Positions 8,303-17,800 of a stretch of DNA of 45,813 bases are shown here, one piece after another (the first letter of the stretch is position 1; every line of letters begins with the position of its first letter). This DNA is from Spirulina subsalsa FACHB-351 (GTDB lineage Bacteria; Cyanobacteriota; Cyanobacteriia; Cyanobacteriales; Spirulinaceae): the NCBI RefSeq assembly GCF_026130165.1, contig NZ_JAIHOM010000033.1:1-45813 (forward strand), given 5' to 3'. Under the pieces are notes generated by a model, which saw only the letters and a list, made by a program, of their open reading frames with translations, was not told the origin of the DNA and did no database searches. Position numbers and translations under genes: made by a program.

Positions 8303-10362
8303 CAATTACTCACAGATTCCACCGGAATAGTAATTACAAACTCCGTCCCCTCCCCCGGTACAGAATGATAGGTTAACATCCCATGATGACGGTCTACAAT
8401 AATCTGATAACTCACCGACAACCCTAAACCCGTTCCCTTGCCCACAGGTTTTGTCGTGAAAAACGGCTCGAAAATGTGATCTTGCGCCGACTCAGGAATT
8501 CCCTGACCATTATCTGCAATAGAAACCTGAATTTTTCCCTCCTCCAAATAGTGCGTTTCAATCTTAATTTTTTTCTCCTCTCGTTCACAATTCAACACCG
8601 CATCAATGGCATTACTTAAAACATTTAAAAACACTTGATTCATCAATCCCGCATAACATTCCACCGGGGGCAAAACATCATATTTTTTCTCAATTTTAAT
8701 TGTGTTCTCAGAACCCGGAATATTTAGGCGATTTTCGACAATCATCAACGTACTTTCTAGCCCGTGATGTAAGTCTACCTGTTTTTTATCTGACTCATCT
8801 AAACGGGAAAAATTACGCAAAGATAAGACAATTTCCCGAATTCGTTCCGCCCCAACCTCCATGGATTGCAAGAGTTTAGGCAAATCTTCCCGCAGAAACT
8901 CTAAATCCACCTCCTGATAATAGTTTTCTATCTCCTCTGGTGGTTCAGGATAATATTTTTCGTACAAATCAATAATATTTAATAAATCAATGCCATAATG
9001 TTTGACATAGTTCAAATTCCCATAAATAAAATTAATCGGATTATTGACCTCATGGGCAATCCCTGCCACCAGTTGCCCCAAACTAGACATTTTCTCCCGT
9101 TGCACCAACTCCGTCGTCATTTTCTTATTCTCTTGGAAAATCTGGGCAATGGTTTCAAACCAAGCTAACCAATTTTCCGGCACATCTTCATAGTCAACGG
9201 TTTGATTTTGACTACAAGCTTCGATATGTTCAATTAATTGACTGGCCGGATTAATAAATTCTCGCTTAATCAGTTGATTCACTAAAAAAAACAACAACAG
9301 AGAACCCGTTAAAATGAGTCCTAAACCTAGGGAAACATGAAAAAGAAGCGGGGTAATAACTTCAGATTTTTTAGCAATAAACAAGAGCTTCCAGTTAGCA
9401 TTGTGAAATTCTTCATGAACTAATAAATAACTCCCAGTATCTTGAATCGTGAGGGGGTTATTTTCTAAGTAGGAGTTAATTTTCAGTTTTAGGGTGTCGG
9501 GCAAATAATCTTTAAGCTGGATAATCGAGGGTTGGGCATCATGATTTAATTCATCAATGGCAATAATTTGTTGTTGCTCATTAAACAACACAAAATGACC
9601 TACAGTAGGAGATTCTTTTACTAAAATTTGCTTAAAAATATCTAAGGTAAAATCAAGGGCAATTAGCCCCCGAAATTGCTGTTTTTCATAGACAGGTGCG
9701 CCACAAGTGACAATAGATTGATGAGTCACGGGGTTAAAATGTACCGGACTCCAAAAGCGGTGATGTTGAGGATTTTTCTCAGGAAATGCTAACGAATAAG
9801 TTTCCTCTGTTAATAAATCTTCGGTAAAATGGGCTTGTTCTGATTTCACCCAAGGATAGAGATTTAAAAAGTGATTGTCTGATAAATAATAGGCCCAGAG
9901 AGTATTCGGAATGAGTTTAAAAGCAGTTTGTAATAAGGGGTTAATATATAAAGCCATTTCTAGTTCGCGATAAAACTCAGAACCGCGTTCTTGTAGCCTT
10001 CCCATCCCGGTTAAATTACCAATTAACCTCGGGCTATAGGGTTCTGGAATATTATCTAAATTATAGTAAATTTGCCCTTGACTTTCTTGCTCTTTTAAGC
10101 TATCTAACAAGATGGATTCAAAAGCCGTAATTTGACTAATATCGTAAAAAGAGTTTGCCCGAAATTGCATCTGTTCTACATAATTTTCCGCATTTTCTAG
10201 TTTACGATCAATAATTGTAACCACTTCCCGCATGGTGTGTTTCAGTTGCTGAGTTTCGTATTTATACTGACTCATAAACTGCCAGTAGAATAGAACGGAA
10301 ATAACTAAAATTACAATAACAAAAGTGATTTGAATAATCCGATTGTAACGAGCAAAGATCAT
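8302..10362 (-). CDS. Membrane sensor histidine kinase with periplasmic Cache-like domain
   Basis: 686 residues. TM1 about 9-30, a large periplasmic sensor (about 31-335) resembling dCache, TM2 about 338-362, then a linker. The DHp helix has the phospho-accepting His437 in LVAGIAHEVNNPINFIYGN, and the catalytic domain has N-box NVLSNAIDAVL, ADNGQGIP, FEPFFTTKPVGKGTGLGLS and GEGTEFVITIP. The AHEVNNPINF signature with a long insertion (about 455-500) is common in cyanobacterial kinases. No cognate response regulator is adjacent; instead the Trm1 gene follows with coupled translation. The 68-bp repeat array lies directly upstream. The signal is unknown. Confidence 0.92.
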   Translation of the reverse strand: MIFARYNRIIQITFVIVILVISVLFYWQFMSQYKYETQQLKHTMREVVTIIDRKLENAENYVEQMQFRANSFYDISQITAFESILLDSLKEQESQGQIYYNLDNIPEPYSPRLIGNLTGMGRLQERGSEFYRELEMALYINPLLQTAFKLIPNTLWAYYLSDNHFLNLYPWVKSEQAHFTEDLLTEETYSLAFPEKNPQHHRFWSPVHFNPVTHQSIVTCGAPVYEKQQFRGLIALDFTLDIFKQILVKESPTVGHFVLFNEQQQIIAIDELNHDAQPSIIQLKDYLPDTLKLKINSYLENNPLTIQDTGSYLLVHEEFHNANWKLLFIAKKSEVITPLLFHVSLGLGLILTGSLLLFFLVNQLIKREFINPASQLIEHIEACSQNQTVDYEDVPENWLAWFETIAQIFQENKKMTTELVQREKMSSLGQLVAGIAHEVNNPINFIYGNLNYVKHYGIDLLNIIDLYEKYYPEPPEEIENYYQEVDLEFLREDLPKLLQSMEVGAERIREIVLSLRNFSRLDESDKKQVDLHHGLESTLMIVENRLNIPGSENTIKIEKKYDVLPPVECYAGLMNQVFLNVLSNAIDAVLNCEREEKKIKIETHYLEEGKIQVSIADNGQGIPESAQDHIFEPFFTTKPVGKGTGLGLSVSYQIIVDRHHGMLTYHSVPGEGTEFVITIPVESVSN

Positions 10363-10949
10363 AGGGCTTGTTTCATAGTAGTTTGAGAGAATTAAACACC
10401 CATTGTTATTATATGTAGATTAGGTGCACTGGAGTGCGAAACCTAACTCTATTCTCTCTGGTGTTAGGTTACACGGGGTTTCACCCAACCTACAAGGGGG
10501 AGAATTCCTCCTAACTCTATTTTCTCTGGTGTTAGGTTACACGGGGTTTCACCCAACCTACAAGGGGGAGAATTCCTCCTAACTCTATTCTCTCTGGTGT
10601 TAGGTTACACGGGGTTTCACCCAACCTACAAGGGGGAGAATTCCTCCTAACTCTATTTTCTCTGGTGTTGGGTTACACGGGGTTTCACCCAACCTACAAG
10701 GGGGAGAATTCCTCCTAACTCTATTCTCTCTGATGTTAGGTTACACGGGGTTTCACCCAACCTACAAGGGGGAGAATTCCTCCTAACTCTATTCTCTCTG
10801 ATGTTAGGTTACACGGGGTTTCACCCAACCTACAAGGGGGAGAATTCCTCCTAACTCTATTTTCTCTGGTGTTGGGTTACACGGGGTTTCACCCAACCTA
10901 CAAGGGGGAGAAATAGGGGGGAATAAATTGTATTCCCCCAGAGAATAAA
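10363..10949. other. Intergenic region dominated by a tandem repeat array
   Basis: 587 bp between the 3' end of aspS and the 5' end of the sensor kinase, both on the minus strand. Positions 10442-10917 are the 7 x 68 bp array. Just right of the kinase start lies an imperfect palindrome, TTAGGTGCACTGG...CGAAACCTAA (about 10420-10447), whose outer arms TTAGGT/ACCTAA match sequence inside the repeat unit, so it may be a diverged half-unit. No ORF is present. Confidence 0.7.
10442..10917. repeat. Seven tandem copies of a 68-bp repeat
   Basis: Units begin at 10442, 10510, 10578, 10646, 10714, 10782 and 10850, each exactly 68 bp. Each begins CCTAACTCTATT and contains the near-palindrome GTTAGGTTACACGGGG / TTTCACCCAACCTAC, which pairs GGTT with AACC and GTGAAACCCCG-type sequence in the other strand. 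GTAGGTTGGGTGAAAC-like motifs are scattered widely in cyanobacterial intergenic DNA. Units differ at a few positions: 1 and 3 agree, 5 and 6 agree (GATG), and 4 and 7 agree (TTTT plus TTGGG), which suggests growth by duplicating groups of units. There are no unique spacers, so it is not a CRISPR array. Confidence 0.95.
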
Positions 10950-12743
10950 TTAACCGTCTGCTTCCGGTTCATAGGTTGATGCAACATACAACTCTTTAAG
11001 CTGTTTAAGGTCAACTTGAGAGGGGGCATCGGTGAGCAGAGAACGAGCTTGTTGGGTTTTGGGGAAGGCAATTACATCCCGGATGGATTCCTCTTTGGCT
11101 AATAACATGACTAAACGATCTAAACCGTAGGCAATGCCGCCATGGGGGGGAGTTCCGTACTCAAAAGCTTCTAATAAAAAGCCAAATTTAGCATAGGCTT
11201 CTTCTTCAGATAGTCCAATGGCTGAAAAGACTTTTTCTTGAATTTCCCGTTGATAAATCCGCAAACTGCCGCCCCCTACTTCGATGCCGTTGTAGACTAA
11301 ATCGTAGGCTTGCGCTCGGGCAGTTTTTAGGTCGTCTAAATCGTCAAGATGGGGACAAGTAAAGGGGTGATGTAGGGCTTCTAGGCGTTGCTCGTCTTCG
11401 TTCCATTCAAACATGGGAAATTCGGTAATCCAGAGCAGGTTAATTTGCTCGGGGTTGATTAGTCCCAGTTGTTCTCCGACGACGAGGCGGAGACGATCTA
11501 AGGATTTATTAACGGTAGGAATATCTCCCGCACCGAAGAGTAATAAATCTCCGGCTTGGGCGTTGGTGCGGGTGAGGAGTTCTTGTTTTTGTTCGGGGGT
11601 TAAGTTGTCTTTAATAGCTCCGATACTGTCAATTTCTCCCCCTTCTCGAACACGGATAAAGGCAATTCCTTTTGCTCCGGCGATGGTGGCTTCTTTAAAT
11701 AAGTCGCCACCGGGTTTGATGCGGACGTTAGAAATGCTTTCGTTGCCGCCCGGAATGGGTAATACTTTGACGATGCCGCCACTTTTTACGGCTCCTGAGA
11801 AGACTTTAAAGCCGGAGTTGGCCATGATGTCTGAGACATCGACTAATTTTAAGTCAAAACGGGTGTCGGGGCGGTCTGTGCCGTATTGATTCATGGCTTC
11901 GGCATAGGTGAGACGGGGGAAAGGACGGGGGATGTCTAGGCCTTTGACGGTTTTGAAGATATGACAGACGAGGGCTTCGTTGAGGGCTAGAATTTCGTCT
12001 TGGGAGAGGAAACTCATTTCCATGTCTAGCTGGGTGAATTCGGGTTGACGATCGGCGCGGAGGTCTTCGTCTCGGAAGCAACGGGCGATTTGGTAGTAGC
12101 GGTCAAAGCCGGCTACCATGAGCAGTTGTTTGAAGAGTTGGGGAGACTGGGGAAGGGCGTACCATTCGCCGGGATTGACGCGGGAGGGTACGAGGTAGTC
12201 TCGGGCGCCTTCGGGGGTGGATCGGGTGAGGATGGGGGTTTCTACTTCGATGAAGTGTTCCTGATCTTCGAGGAAACGACGGATGGCTTTGATGACTTGG
12301 TGCCGGAGGGTGAGGTTACGGGTCATGCGATCGCGCCGTAGATCCAAGTAACGGTATTTCAGCCGCAATTCCTCTTTAATGGTCTCAGTTTCGGCGGTGG
12401 AAACCTGAAAGGGTAACTGTTTTTGAACGCCGTTGAGGATCTCAATCTGATCGGCATAAATTTCGATTTCTCCGGTGGGGATTTTGGGGTTGAGGGATTC
12501 TGCCGGACGCTGACTGACACGCCCCTCTATGCGCACGACATACTCATTTCGGAGGGTTTCTGCCATACTATAGGATTGGGGGGTGCGTTCTGGATCGCTG
12601 ACGATTTGGACAACTCCGGTGCGATCGCGCAAATCTACAAAGATCACACCACCATGATCCCGACGACGATCGACCCACCCACACAGGCTAACTGTTTTTC
12701 CTACGGCCTCGGCTCGTAATTCTCCGCAATAATGAGTACGCAT
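10950..12743 (-). CDS. aspS: Aspartyl-tRNA synthetase (bacterial type, with GAD domain)
   Basis: Charges tRNA-Asp (EC 6.1.1.12 or, if non-discriminating, 6.1.1.23). 597 residues, the usual size of bacterial AspRS. The N-terminal OB fold carries [15 protein letters not shown] and [13 protein letters not shown]; class II motifs include [21 protein letters not shown] (motif 2 region) and [13 protein letters not shown] (motif 3); the bacterial GAD insertion lies between about 300 and 420. Start ATG 12743. It is preceded by a short palindromic site at 12785-12799. The gene appears monocistronic. Confidence 0.97.
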   Translation of the reverse strand: MRTHYCGELRAEAVGKTVSLCGWVDRRRDHGGVIFVDLRDRTGVVQIVSDPERTPQSYSMAETLRNEYVVRIEGRVSQRPAESLNPKIPTGEIEIYADQIEILNGVQKQLPFQVSTAETETIKEELRLKYRYLDLRRDRMTRNLTLRHQVIKAIRRFLEDQEHFIEVETPILTRSTPEGARDYLVPSRVNPGEWYALPQSPQLFKQLLMVAGFDRYYQIARCFRDEDLRADRQPEFTQLDMEMSFLSQDEILALNEALVCHIFKTVKGLDIPRPFPRLTYAEAMNQYGTDRPDTRFDLKLVDVSDIMANSGFKVFSGAVKSGGIVKVLPIPGGNESISNVRIKPGGDLFKEATIAGAKGIAFIRVREGGEIDSIGAIKDNLTPEQKQELLTRTNAQAGDLLLFGAGDIPTVNKSLDRLRLVVGEQLGLINPEQINLLWITEFPMFEWNEDEQRLEALHHPFTCPHLDDLDDLKTARAQAYDLVYNGIEVGGGSLRIYQREIQEKVFSAIGLSEEEAYAKFGFLLEAFEYGTPPHGGIAYGLDRLVMLLAKEESIRDVIAFPKTQQARSLLTDAPSQVDLKQLKELYVASTYEPEADG

Positions 12744-12784
12744 AAACTTTACTACAACACAAAAAAATAGAAGGACTTTCTATG

Positions 12785-12799
12785 GTAACAGAATGTTAC
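12785..12799. promoter_or_regulatory. Palindrome GTAACA-N3-TGTTAC between aspS and ureA
   Basis: Perfect 6-bp arms around GAA. It reads GTA-N9-TAC, one base longer than the NtcA consensus GTA-N8-TAC, so NtcA binding is doubtful. It lies 42 bp upstream of the aspS start and about 200 bp upstream of ureA. It may be an operator for an unidentified regulator. Confidence 0.35.
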
Positions 12800-12999
12800 G
12801 CCCAATCTATTATCCTTTATGTCGGGTTAAGATCGGGATTCTGGCTTGCCTGTTGAATTGTTGCTCCTAGAAAACCCTTTGTTTTGTGAGGTGGATTCAG
12901 TCTAATGGATCATGAAAATTGTTGATTGATTCTTGATTATCTCAGCCTTATGTCAGCTAAAATGAAATCATCGTAGATTGCCCAGTGACTTAATACCCT

Positions 13000-13302
13000 A
13001 TGCAGTTAACTCCCCAAGAACAAGATAAACTTTTAATTTTTACGGCGGCCTTACTGGCGGAACGGCGCAAGGCAAAAGGGCTTAGGTTAAACTATCCTGA
13101 AGCGGTGGCTTATCTTTCTTCAGCGATTCTCGAAGGTGCTAGGGAAGGGAAAACTGTGTCAGAATTGATGAGTGAAGGAACTACACTACTGAGTCGCGCT
13201 GATGTGATGGAGGGGGTGCCAGAAATGATCCCGGAAGTGCAAGTTGAGGCGACGTTCCCTGATGGGACAAAATTAGTGACAGTACATCATCCCATTCGGT
13301 AA
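13000..13302 (+). CDS. ureA: Urease subunit gamma
   Basis: Smallest structural subunit of the nickel urease (EC 3.5.1.5), which hydrolyses urea to ammonia and CO2. 100 residues, the family length, with [45 protein letters not shown] and the C-terminal [17 protein letters not shown] typical of UreA. It is followed 61 bp later by ureB. The alpha subunit gene ureC and the accessory genes are not in the following sequence. Scattered ure genes are known in some cyanobacteria (for example Synechocystis 6803), so the split need not mean loss of function. Confidence 0.96.
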   Translation: MQLTPQEQDKLLIFTAALLAERRKAKGLRLNYPEAVAYLSSAILEGAREGKTVSELMSEGTTLLSRADVMEGVPEMIPEVQVEATFPDGTKLVTVHHPIR

Positions 13303-13363
13303 TTGATGATTCATACATTGAACCTAAAATAATAAGTAATTATTCAGAGAAGAGCAAGGGATT

Positions 13364-13678
13364 ATGATTCCGGGTGAATTGTTAATTGATGACGGTGAGA
13401 TTGAATTAAATCAGGGACGAGAAACGCGGCGAATTGTGGTGAGTAATACGGGAGATCGTCCGATTCAAGTGGGGTCGCATTTTCACTTTTATGAGGCGAA
13501 TCGGGCGTTAGAGTGCGATCGCGAGGCCGCCAAAGGAATGCGCTTAAATATCCCGGCGGGAACCTCTATCCGTTTTGAACCGGGGGATGAAAAGGAGGTG
13601 GAATTAATTCCCCTCGTGGGAAGTCGTCAAGTGTATGGGTTTAACGGATTAGTTAATGGGTATCTAGACCCGGATTAA
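13364..13678 (+). CDS. ureB: Urease subunit beta
   Basis: 104 residues, as expected for a separate UreB. Conserved features are IPGELL, the [21 protein letters not shown] core, [24 protein letters not shown] and GFNGLVNG. It forms the (alpha beta gamma)3 urease with UreA and UreC. Its only urease neighbour is ureA; a CorA-like gene follows after 98 bp instead of ureC. Confidence 0.96.
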   Translation: MIPGELLIDDGEIELNQGRETRRIVVSNTGDRPIQVGSHFHFYEANRALECDREAAKGMRLNIPAGTSIRFEPGDEKEVELIPLVGSRQVYGFNGLVNGYLDPD

Positions 13679-13776
13679 ATTCTAATTCAAGTGATAAAAA
13701 ACGTGCCATCTTTACCCGAATAAACCGTAATAGTTGGCTCTGTTCAAGATAAACCTATCACTAGGATCCGTAAGTT

Positions 13777-14499
13777 ATGAAACTCCCTCCTTCTTGGCAA
13801 TTACCCTCGACGATTAAAAACCGTCTGGGTCAAAAAAGTGCGGGTAAACAACGGGCAATGATTGCGGAAGGACATCTTTTGCTGGTGCTACATCGCGCTC
13901 CGACTTTGGGAGAAAAACAGCGTCAAGGGGTGTTTTTCTGGCGAGATCCTCAAGGGAAGTGGGAATGTAGTGCGGGGGGGGTGGGATTAAAACCGTTAAT
14001 GAAACATATTCAAGTCTACGAAGAGGCTGAGAATGTCCTGAGTTTAGCCTATGGCGAGGCAGAACAGGCGGAAGACTATTTTAACTTGCTTGAACAACTC
14101 GCTCCCCTGCAACATTCTACCCAGAATCTACACAATACCCTACAAGCGGCTCGGGAGGGGATTCCCGAAGACCGGGATATTATTGATTTGCGTGACTGGG
14201 CCTATGGGATAGAGCGATCGCTCAATCTCCTCCACGAAAACATCAAAAACAGCCTCGACTACCGCATTGCCGAACGAGTGGAACAGCAAAATGCCATTGC
14301 CTTGGAGTCGGTTCGGGCTAGTCATCGTCTCAATATTTTAGTAGCCATTTTCTTCCCCCTCACAGCCATTACTTGTATTTTTGGCATGAATCTGAACAGT
14401 GGTTTAGCGGAGTCCTTCAGTTTCTGGCTGATTCTCCTGATTAGCCTCACCTTAGGCTTTTGGGTGCGACGTTGGGTGATCGTCGGTAGACTTTGGTAA
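13777..14499 (+). CDS. CorA-like membrane protein (short form)
   Basis: 240 residues. The C-terminal half shows the CorA organisation: a long helix ending in RASHRLNILVAIFFPLTAITCIFGMNLNSG, i.e. TM1 ending with the diagnostic GMN motif, then TM2 (FWLILLISLTLGFWVRRW). CorA proteins are about 320 residues; this one has a shorter N-terminal cytoplasmic domain unlike that of canonical Mg2+ channels. It may be a divalent-cation (Mg, Co, Ni) channel; proximity to urease makes nickel a tempting idea but nothing in the sequence proves it. Confidence 0.72.
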   Translation: MKLPPSWQLPSTIKNRLGQKSAGKQRAMIAEGHLLLVLHRAPTLGEKQRQGVFFWRDPQGKWECSAGGVGLKPLMKHIQVYEEAENVLSLAYGEAEQAEDYFNLLEQLAPLQHSTQNLHNTLQAAREGIPEDRDIIDLRDWAYGIERSLNLLHENIKNSLDYRIAERVEQQNAIALESVRASHRLNILVAIFFPLTAITCIFGMNLNSGLAESFSFWLILLISLTLGFWVRRWVIVGRLW

Positions 14500-14881
14500 T
14501 CAAGGGTTTCAGACTTTAAACAAAAAATGTTTAGAATTTTCTCTAAACCAATAAAAATAAAAAAACGGTGTTAGCTTGGTAATATCAGGGACACTACAGG
14601 ATTTTTGTCTGGCATTGGGTGAACAATCAAAACTCGGATCTCTGATGGGGTGGATTTAATTTAACAAACAGACTCATCAGCAGCAGGGAGACGATTTAAC
14701 CTAGTTGCGTTTAAGGATTGGGGATTGATGAAAGTCTGTCAGTCGGAATATGAACACAATCAGGGAATTTTCTAATTTTAATTACACAATTTTGATCAAC
14801 TCACTTGTGGGGGGATTCGTGTGTTTTTTGCGTGAAAACCTCATAATGGAAAAAAGCCCCTTTTGTGGTAGTTAAGTGATT
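14500..14881. other. Intergenic region
   Basis: 382 bp. A weak hairpin GTTTAGA/TCTAAAC (14529-14535 and 14542-14548) lies 30 bp after the CorA-like gene and may end its transcript. The rest is AT-rich with no ORF or RNA gene that I recognise; it should hold the promoter of the large diguanylate cyclase gene. Confidence 0.4.
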
Positions 14882-17800
14882 ATGTGGGAGAAAAGTGTTA
14901 TTCCAAAAGTCCTGAGTTCCGAGTCTGTTGTGGAATTAACCATTGATCGGAAACCCATTGTCGTGACACCTGAAACAACGGTGAGGGATGCGATCGCCCA
15001 AATGAAGCCCCCAGACCAAAACAACGCAGTCGCCCAAACTTCACCCCAGCCCAAAACTTGTATTCTTGTGGGGCAGGAAAACACCTTACTCGGATTCCTC
15101 ACAGAACGAGATATTCTGCTTCTAATCGCTCAGGATATTGATTTAGCTCAAGTTACCGTGTCTAGTGTGATGGAGCATCCGGGGATCACCATTAGGCGAT
15201 CGCACCTCAACAATCCCCTCAGTCTCCTCTCTCAATTCAGTGAACACCAGACGGGTTATTTCGTTATTTTAGAAGACGAGGAACCTCACAACATTTATGG
15301 TGTAATCACCCTAGAGCAACTCTGCTTAGACTTAAATAAAGCGGGACTACTAGCCAATCGAAAACCGCAAGTTATTGAGCCTCAAGCACCTATTGATTCT
15401 GGTTTAAGCCCCTCTATTTTCTCATCGGAAAGCCATAAATCTATTGATGAAGACCCAACTATAATTTCCCAACTTAAAGCCAATTTTAATCGCTTAAACT
15501 ACCTACTAAACTACAGTCCGGCTATTCTTTATACAGCCGATCCAGTCACTTATGAAACCACCTTTATCAGTGAAAACGTCAAAACTATTTTAGGTTATGA
15601 AGCCTCAAGCTTTCTCGAAAATCCTAAACTTTGGCAAGAGTATATTCATCCTGAAGATCAAGTTATTCTTTCCTGGATAATTCAGCGTCTCTCTAACTCA
15701 AATTCTCAGACTTGTGATTATCGATTTCGGGATGCACAAGGTCAATACCATTGGTTACGCAATGAAATATTAGTGATTCGAGATGAACACAACCACCCTC
15801 AAGAACTGATCGGCTATTGTATTACAGTAGACGATTTAAAAGAAACCGAGAAAAATTTGAGAACCAGTGAGCAACAATTTCGCAGTATTTTTGAACAAGC
15901 CGATGTAGGGATTACTCAACTCTCTCCCACAGGGTCTTTTTTAAAAGTTAACCCAAAATTCATGGAAATTGTACAGTATTCTAAAGAAGAACTGCTACGA
16001 ACTACCTACCAAAAAATTACTTATCCCCAAGACTTAGCCCAAGATTTAACCCTAAACTACCAGTTATTAATCGGTAAAATTTCCCGCTTTGCGGCTGACA
16101 AACGCTATGTTCGCAAAGATGGATCGATTGTCTGGGTTCATTGGAGTGGCTGTGTTGTTCGTGGTATAGGGGGAAAAGCCGAGTCAATTATTGCCGTAGT
16201 TCAAGACATTAGCGAACAGCAAGCGGCACTTCATGAACGCAAACAAGCAGAATTAGCCCTACAAGAAAGTGAGTCCATCCTGCGCAGTTTTTATGACAGC
16301 AGTACCATGATGATGGGCGTAGTAGAATTGACCTCTTCACCCGAGGATTTATTGCATATTTGGAGTAATTCAATGACGGCCGAGTTTGTGGGTTTACCTG
16401 CCAAGCAAATGGAATATAAAACTGCTCAGGAGTTGGGAATCCCTGACAATATTACTCGGGAATGGATTCAATATTGCAAACATATTCAAACCACCGGAAA
16501 ACCTGTTCAGTTTCAATGTTTATACAAACACAACGGAAAAAATTTCTGGTTATTGACTACCCTTTCTCCAATTCGCAATGACAACAGAATCGGTTCTCGT
16601 TTTTGCTACATCACCGAAGATGTTACCGAACGCAAACAAACGGAACGCATCCTTGCCCAAACCACTCAAACCCTGTTACAAGCGCAAAAGATCGCCCATA
16701 TTGGCTATTGGGACTATAACGTAATTAGTCATCAACTGATCTGGAATAAAGAAACCTTCGAGATTTTTGGTCGAGATTGGAATGAACCAGAACCCACCTA
16801 TACTCAATATATCGCCCAAATTCATCCCGAAGACCGCATCAAATACCAAACCGCCTTAGAACATAGTTTGATGACAGGGGAACGGTTTGAGGTGGAATAT
16901 CGCCTCTTAAGAGGAAGCGGAGAAATTCGCTATCTTTATGGTCAAGCGGAAGTTGAAACTAATAGTCAAGGTATGATTACTCGCCTTTTTGGAGTAGTGA
17001 TTGATATTACCGAGAAAAAACACGCCGAAGAGAGTTTGAAGGCTTCTGAAGCGAAATATCGCCTGCTGGTGGAACAAATGCCTGCCGTTACCTATACGGC
17101 AGCTTTAGATGATTTGAGTACCACCCTTTATGTGAGTCCGCAAATTGAGCAAATGTTAGGCTATCCCTTACGGGAATGGTTACTGCAACCGGATCGTTGG
17201 TATAGGGCTGTTCATCCTGATGATCGGGATAAAGTAACCCAAGTTTTGAAAATAGCTCATGGGGGTCCGACAACTTTTAGTCGGGAGTATCGAATTTTTG
17301 CTAAATCGGGGGAAATGTTATGGGTGCGCGATCGCGCTAGAATTGTCACCAACGAAGCCGGAGAACCGATTTTTCTCCAAGGGATGATGTTTGATATGAC
17401 CGAGCAAAAAAACTCGGAAGAAGAGTTACAGCACGCTTACACCCATTTAGAAGCCACGAACCACCGTCTTGAAATTTCCCTCAAAACCCTTGAACAACGC
17501 AACCATGAACAAGCCATTACCAGTCAGATGCTAGAGTTTCTACAGGCTTGTAGCACCTCCTTAGAAGCTTATCCGGCCACTGCCGAATTTTTAAAAGTCC
17601 TCTTTCCCCACTGTTTTGGGTCAATTTTCTTACCCCAAGCTAATAACAAAGCCCTAGAAGCTGTTAGCATTTTTGGAGATTTATCCCCCACACAAAGCAC
17701 GATAAACACTCAAGACTGTTGGGCTTTACTCCGGGGAAAAACCCATTATGCTTCTCATCATCAACCGGGGTTATTTTGTCGTCACGTTGACCAAACCTCT

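Noticed and set aside
10442-10917. CRISPR array
   Set aside because: Units are contiguous with no unique spacers, and the period is a constant 68 bp with near-identical content; no cas genes in the window.
11413-11889. 158-codon ORF on the plus strand inside aspS
   Set aside because: Antisense shadow of aspS; its sequence is low in complexity and has no family motif, while the aspS frame is full-length and conserved.
12785-12799. Canonical NtcA box
   Set aside because: Spacing is GTA-N9-TAC rather than N8, so I list it only as an unassigned palindrome.
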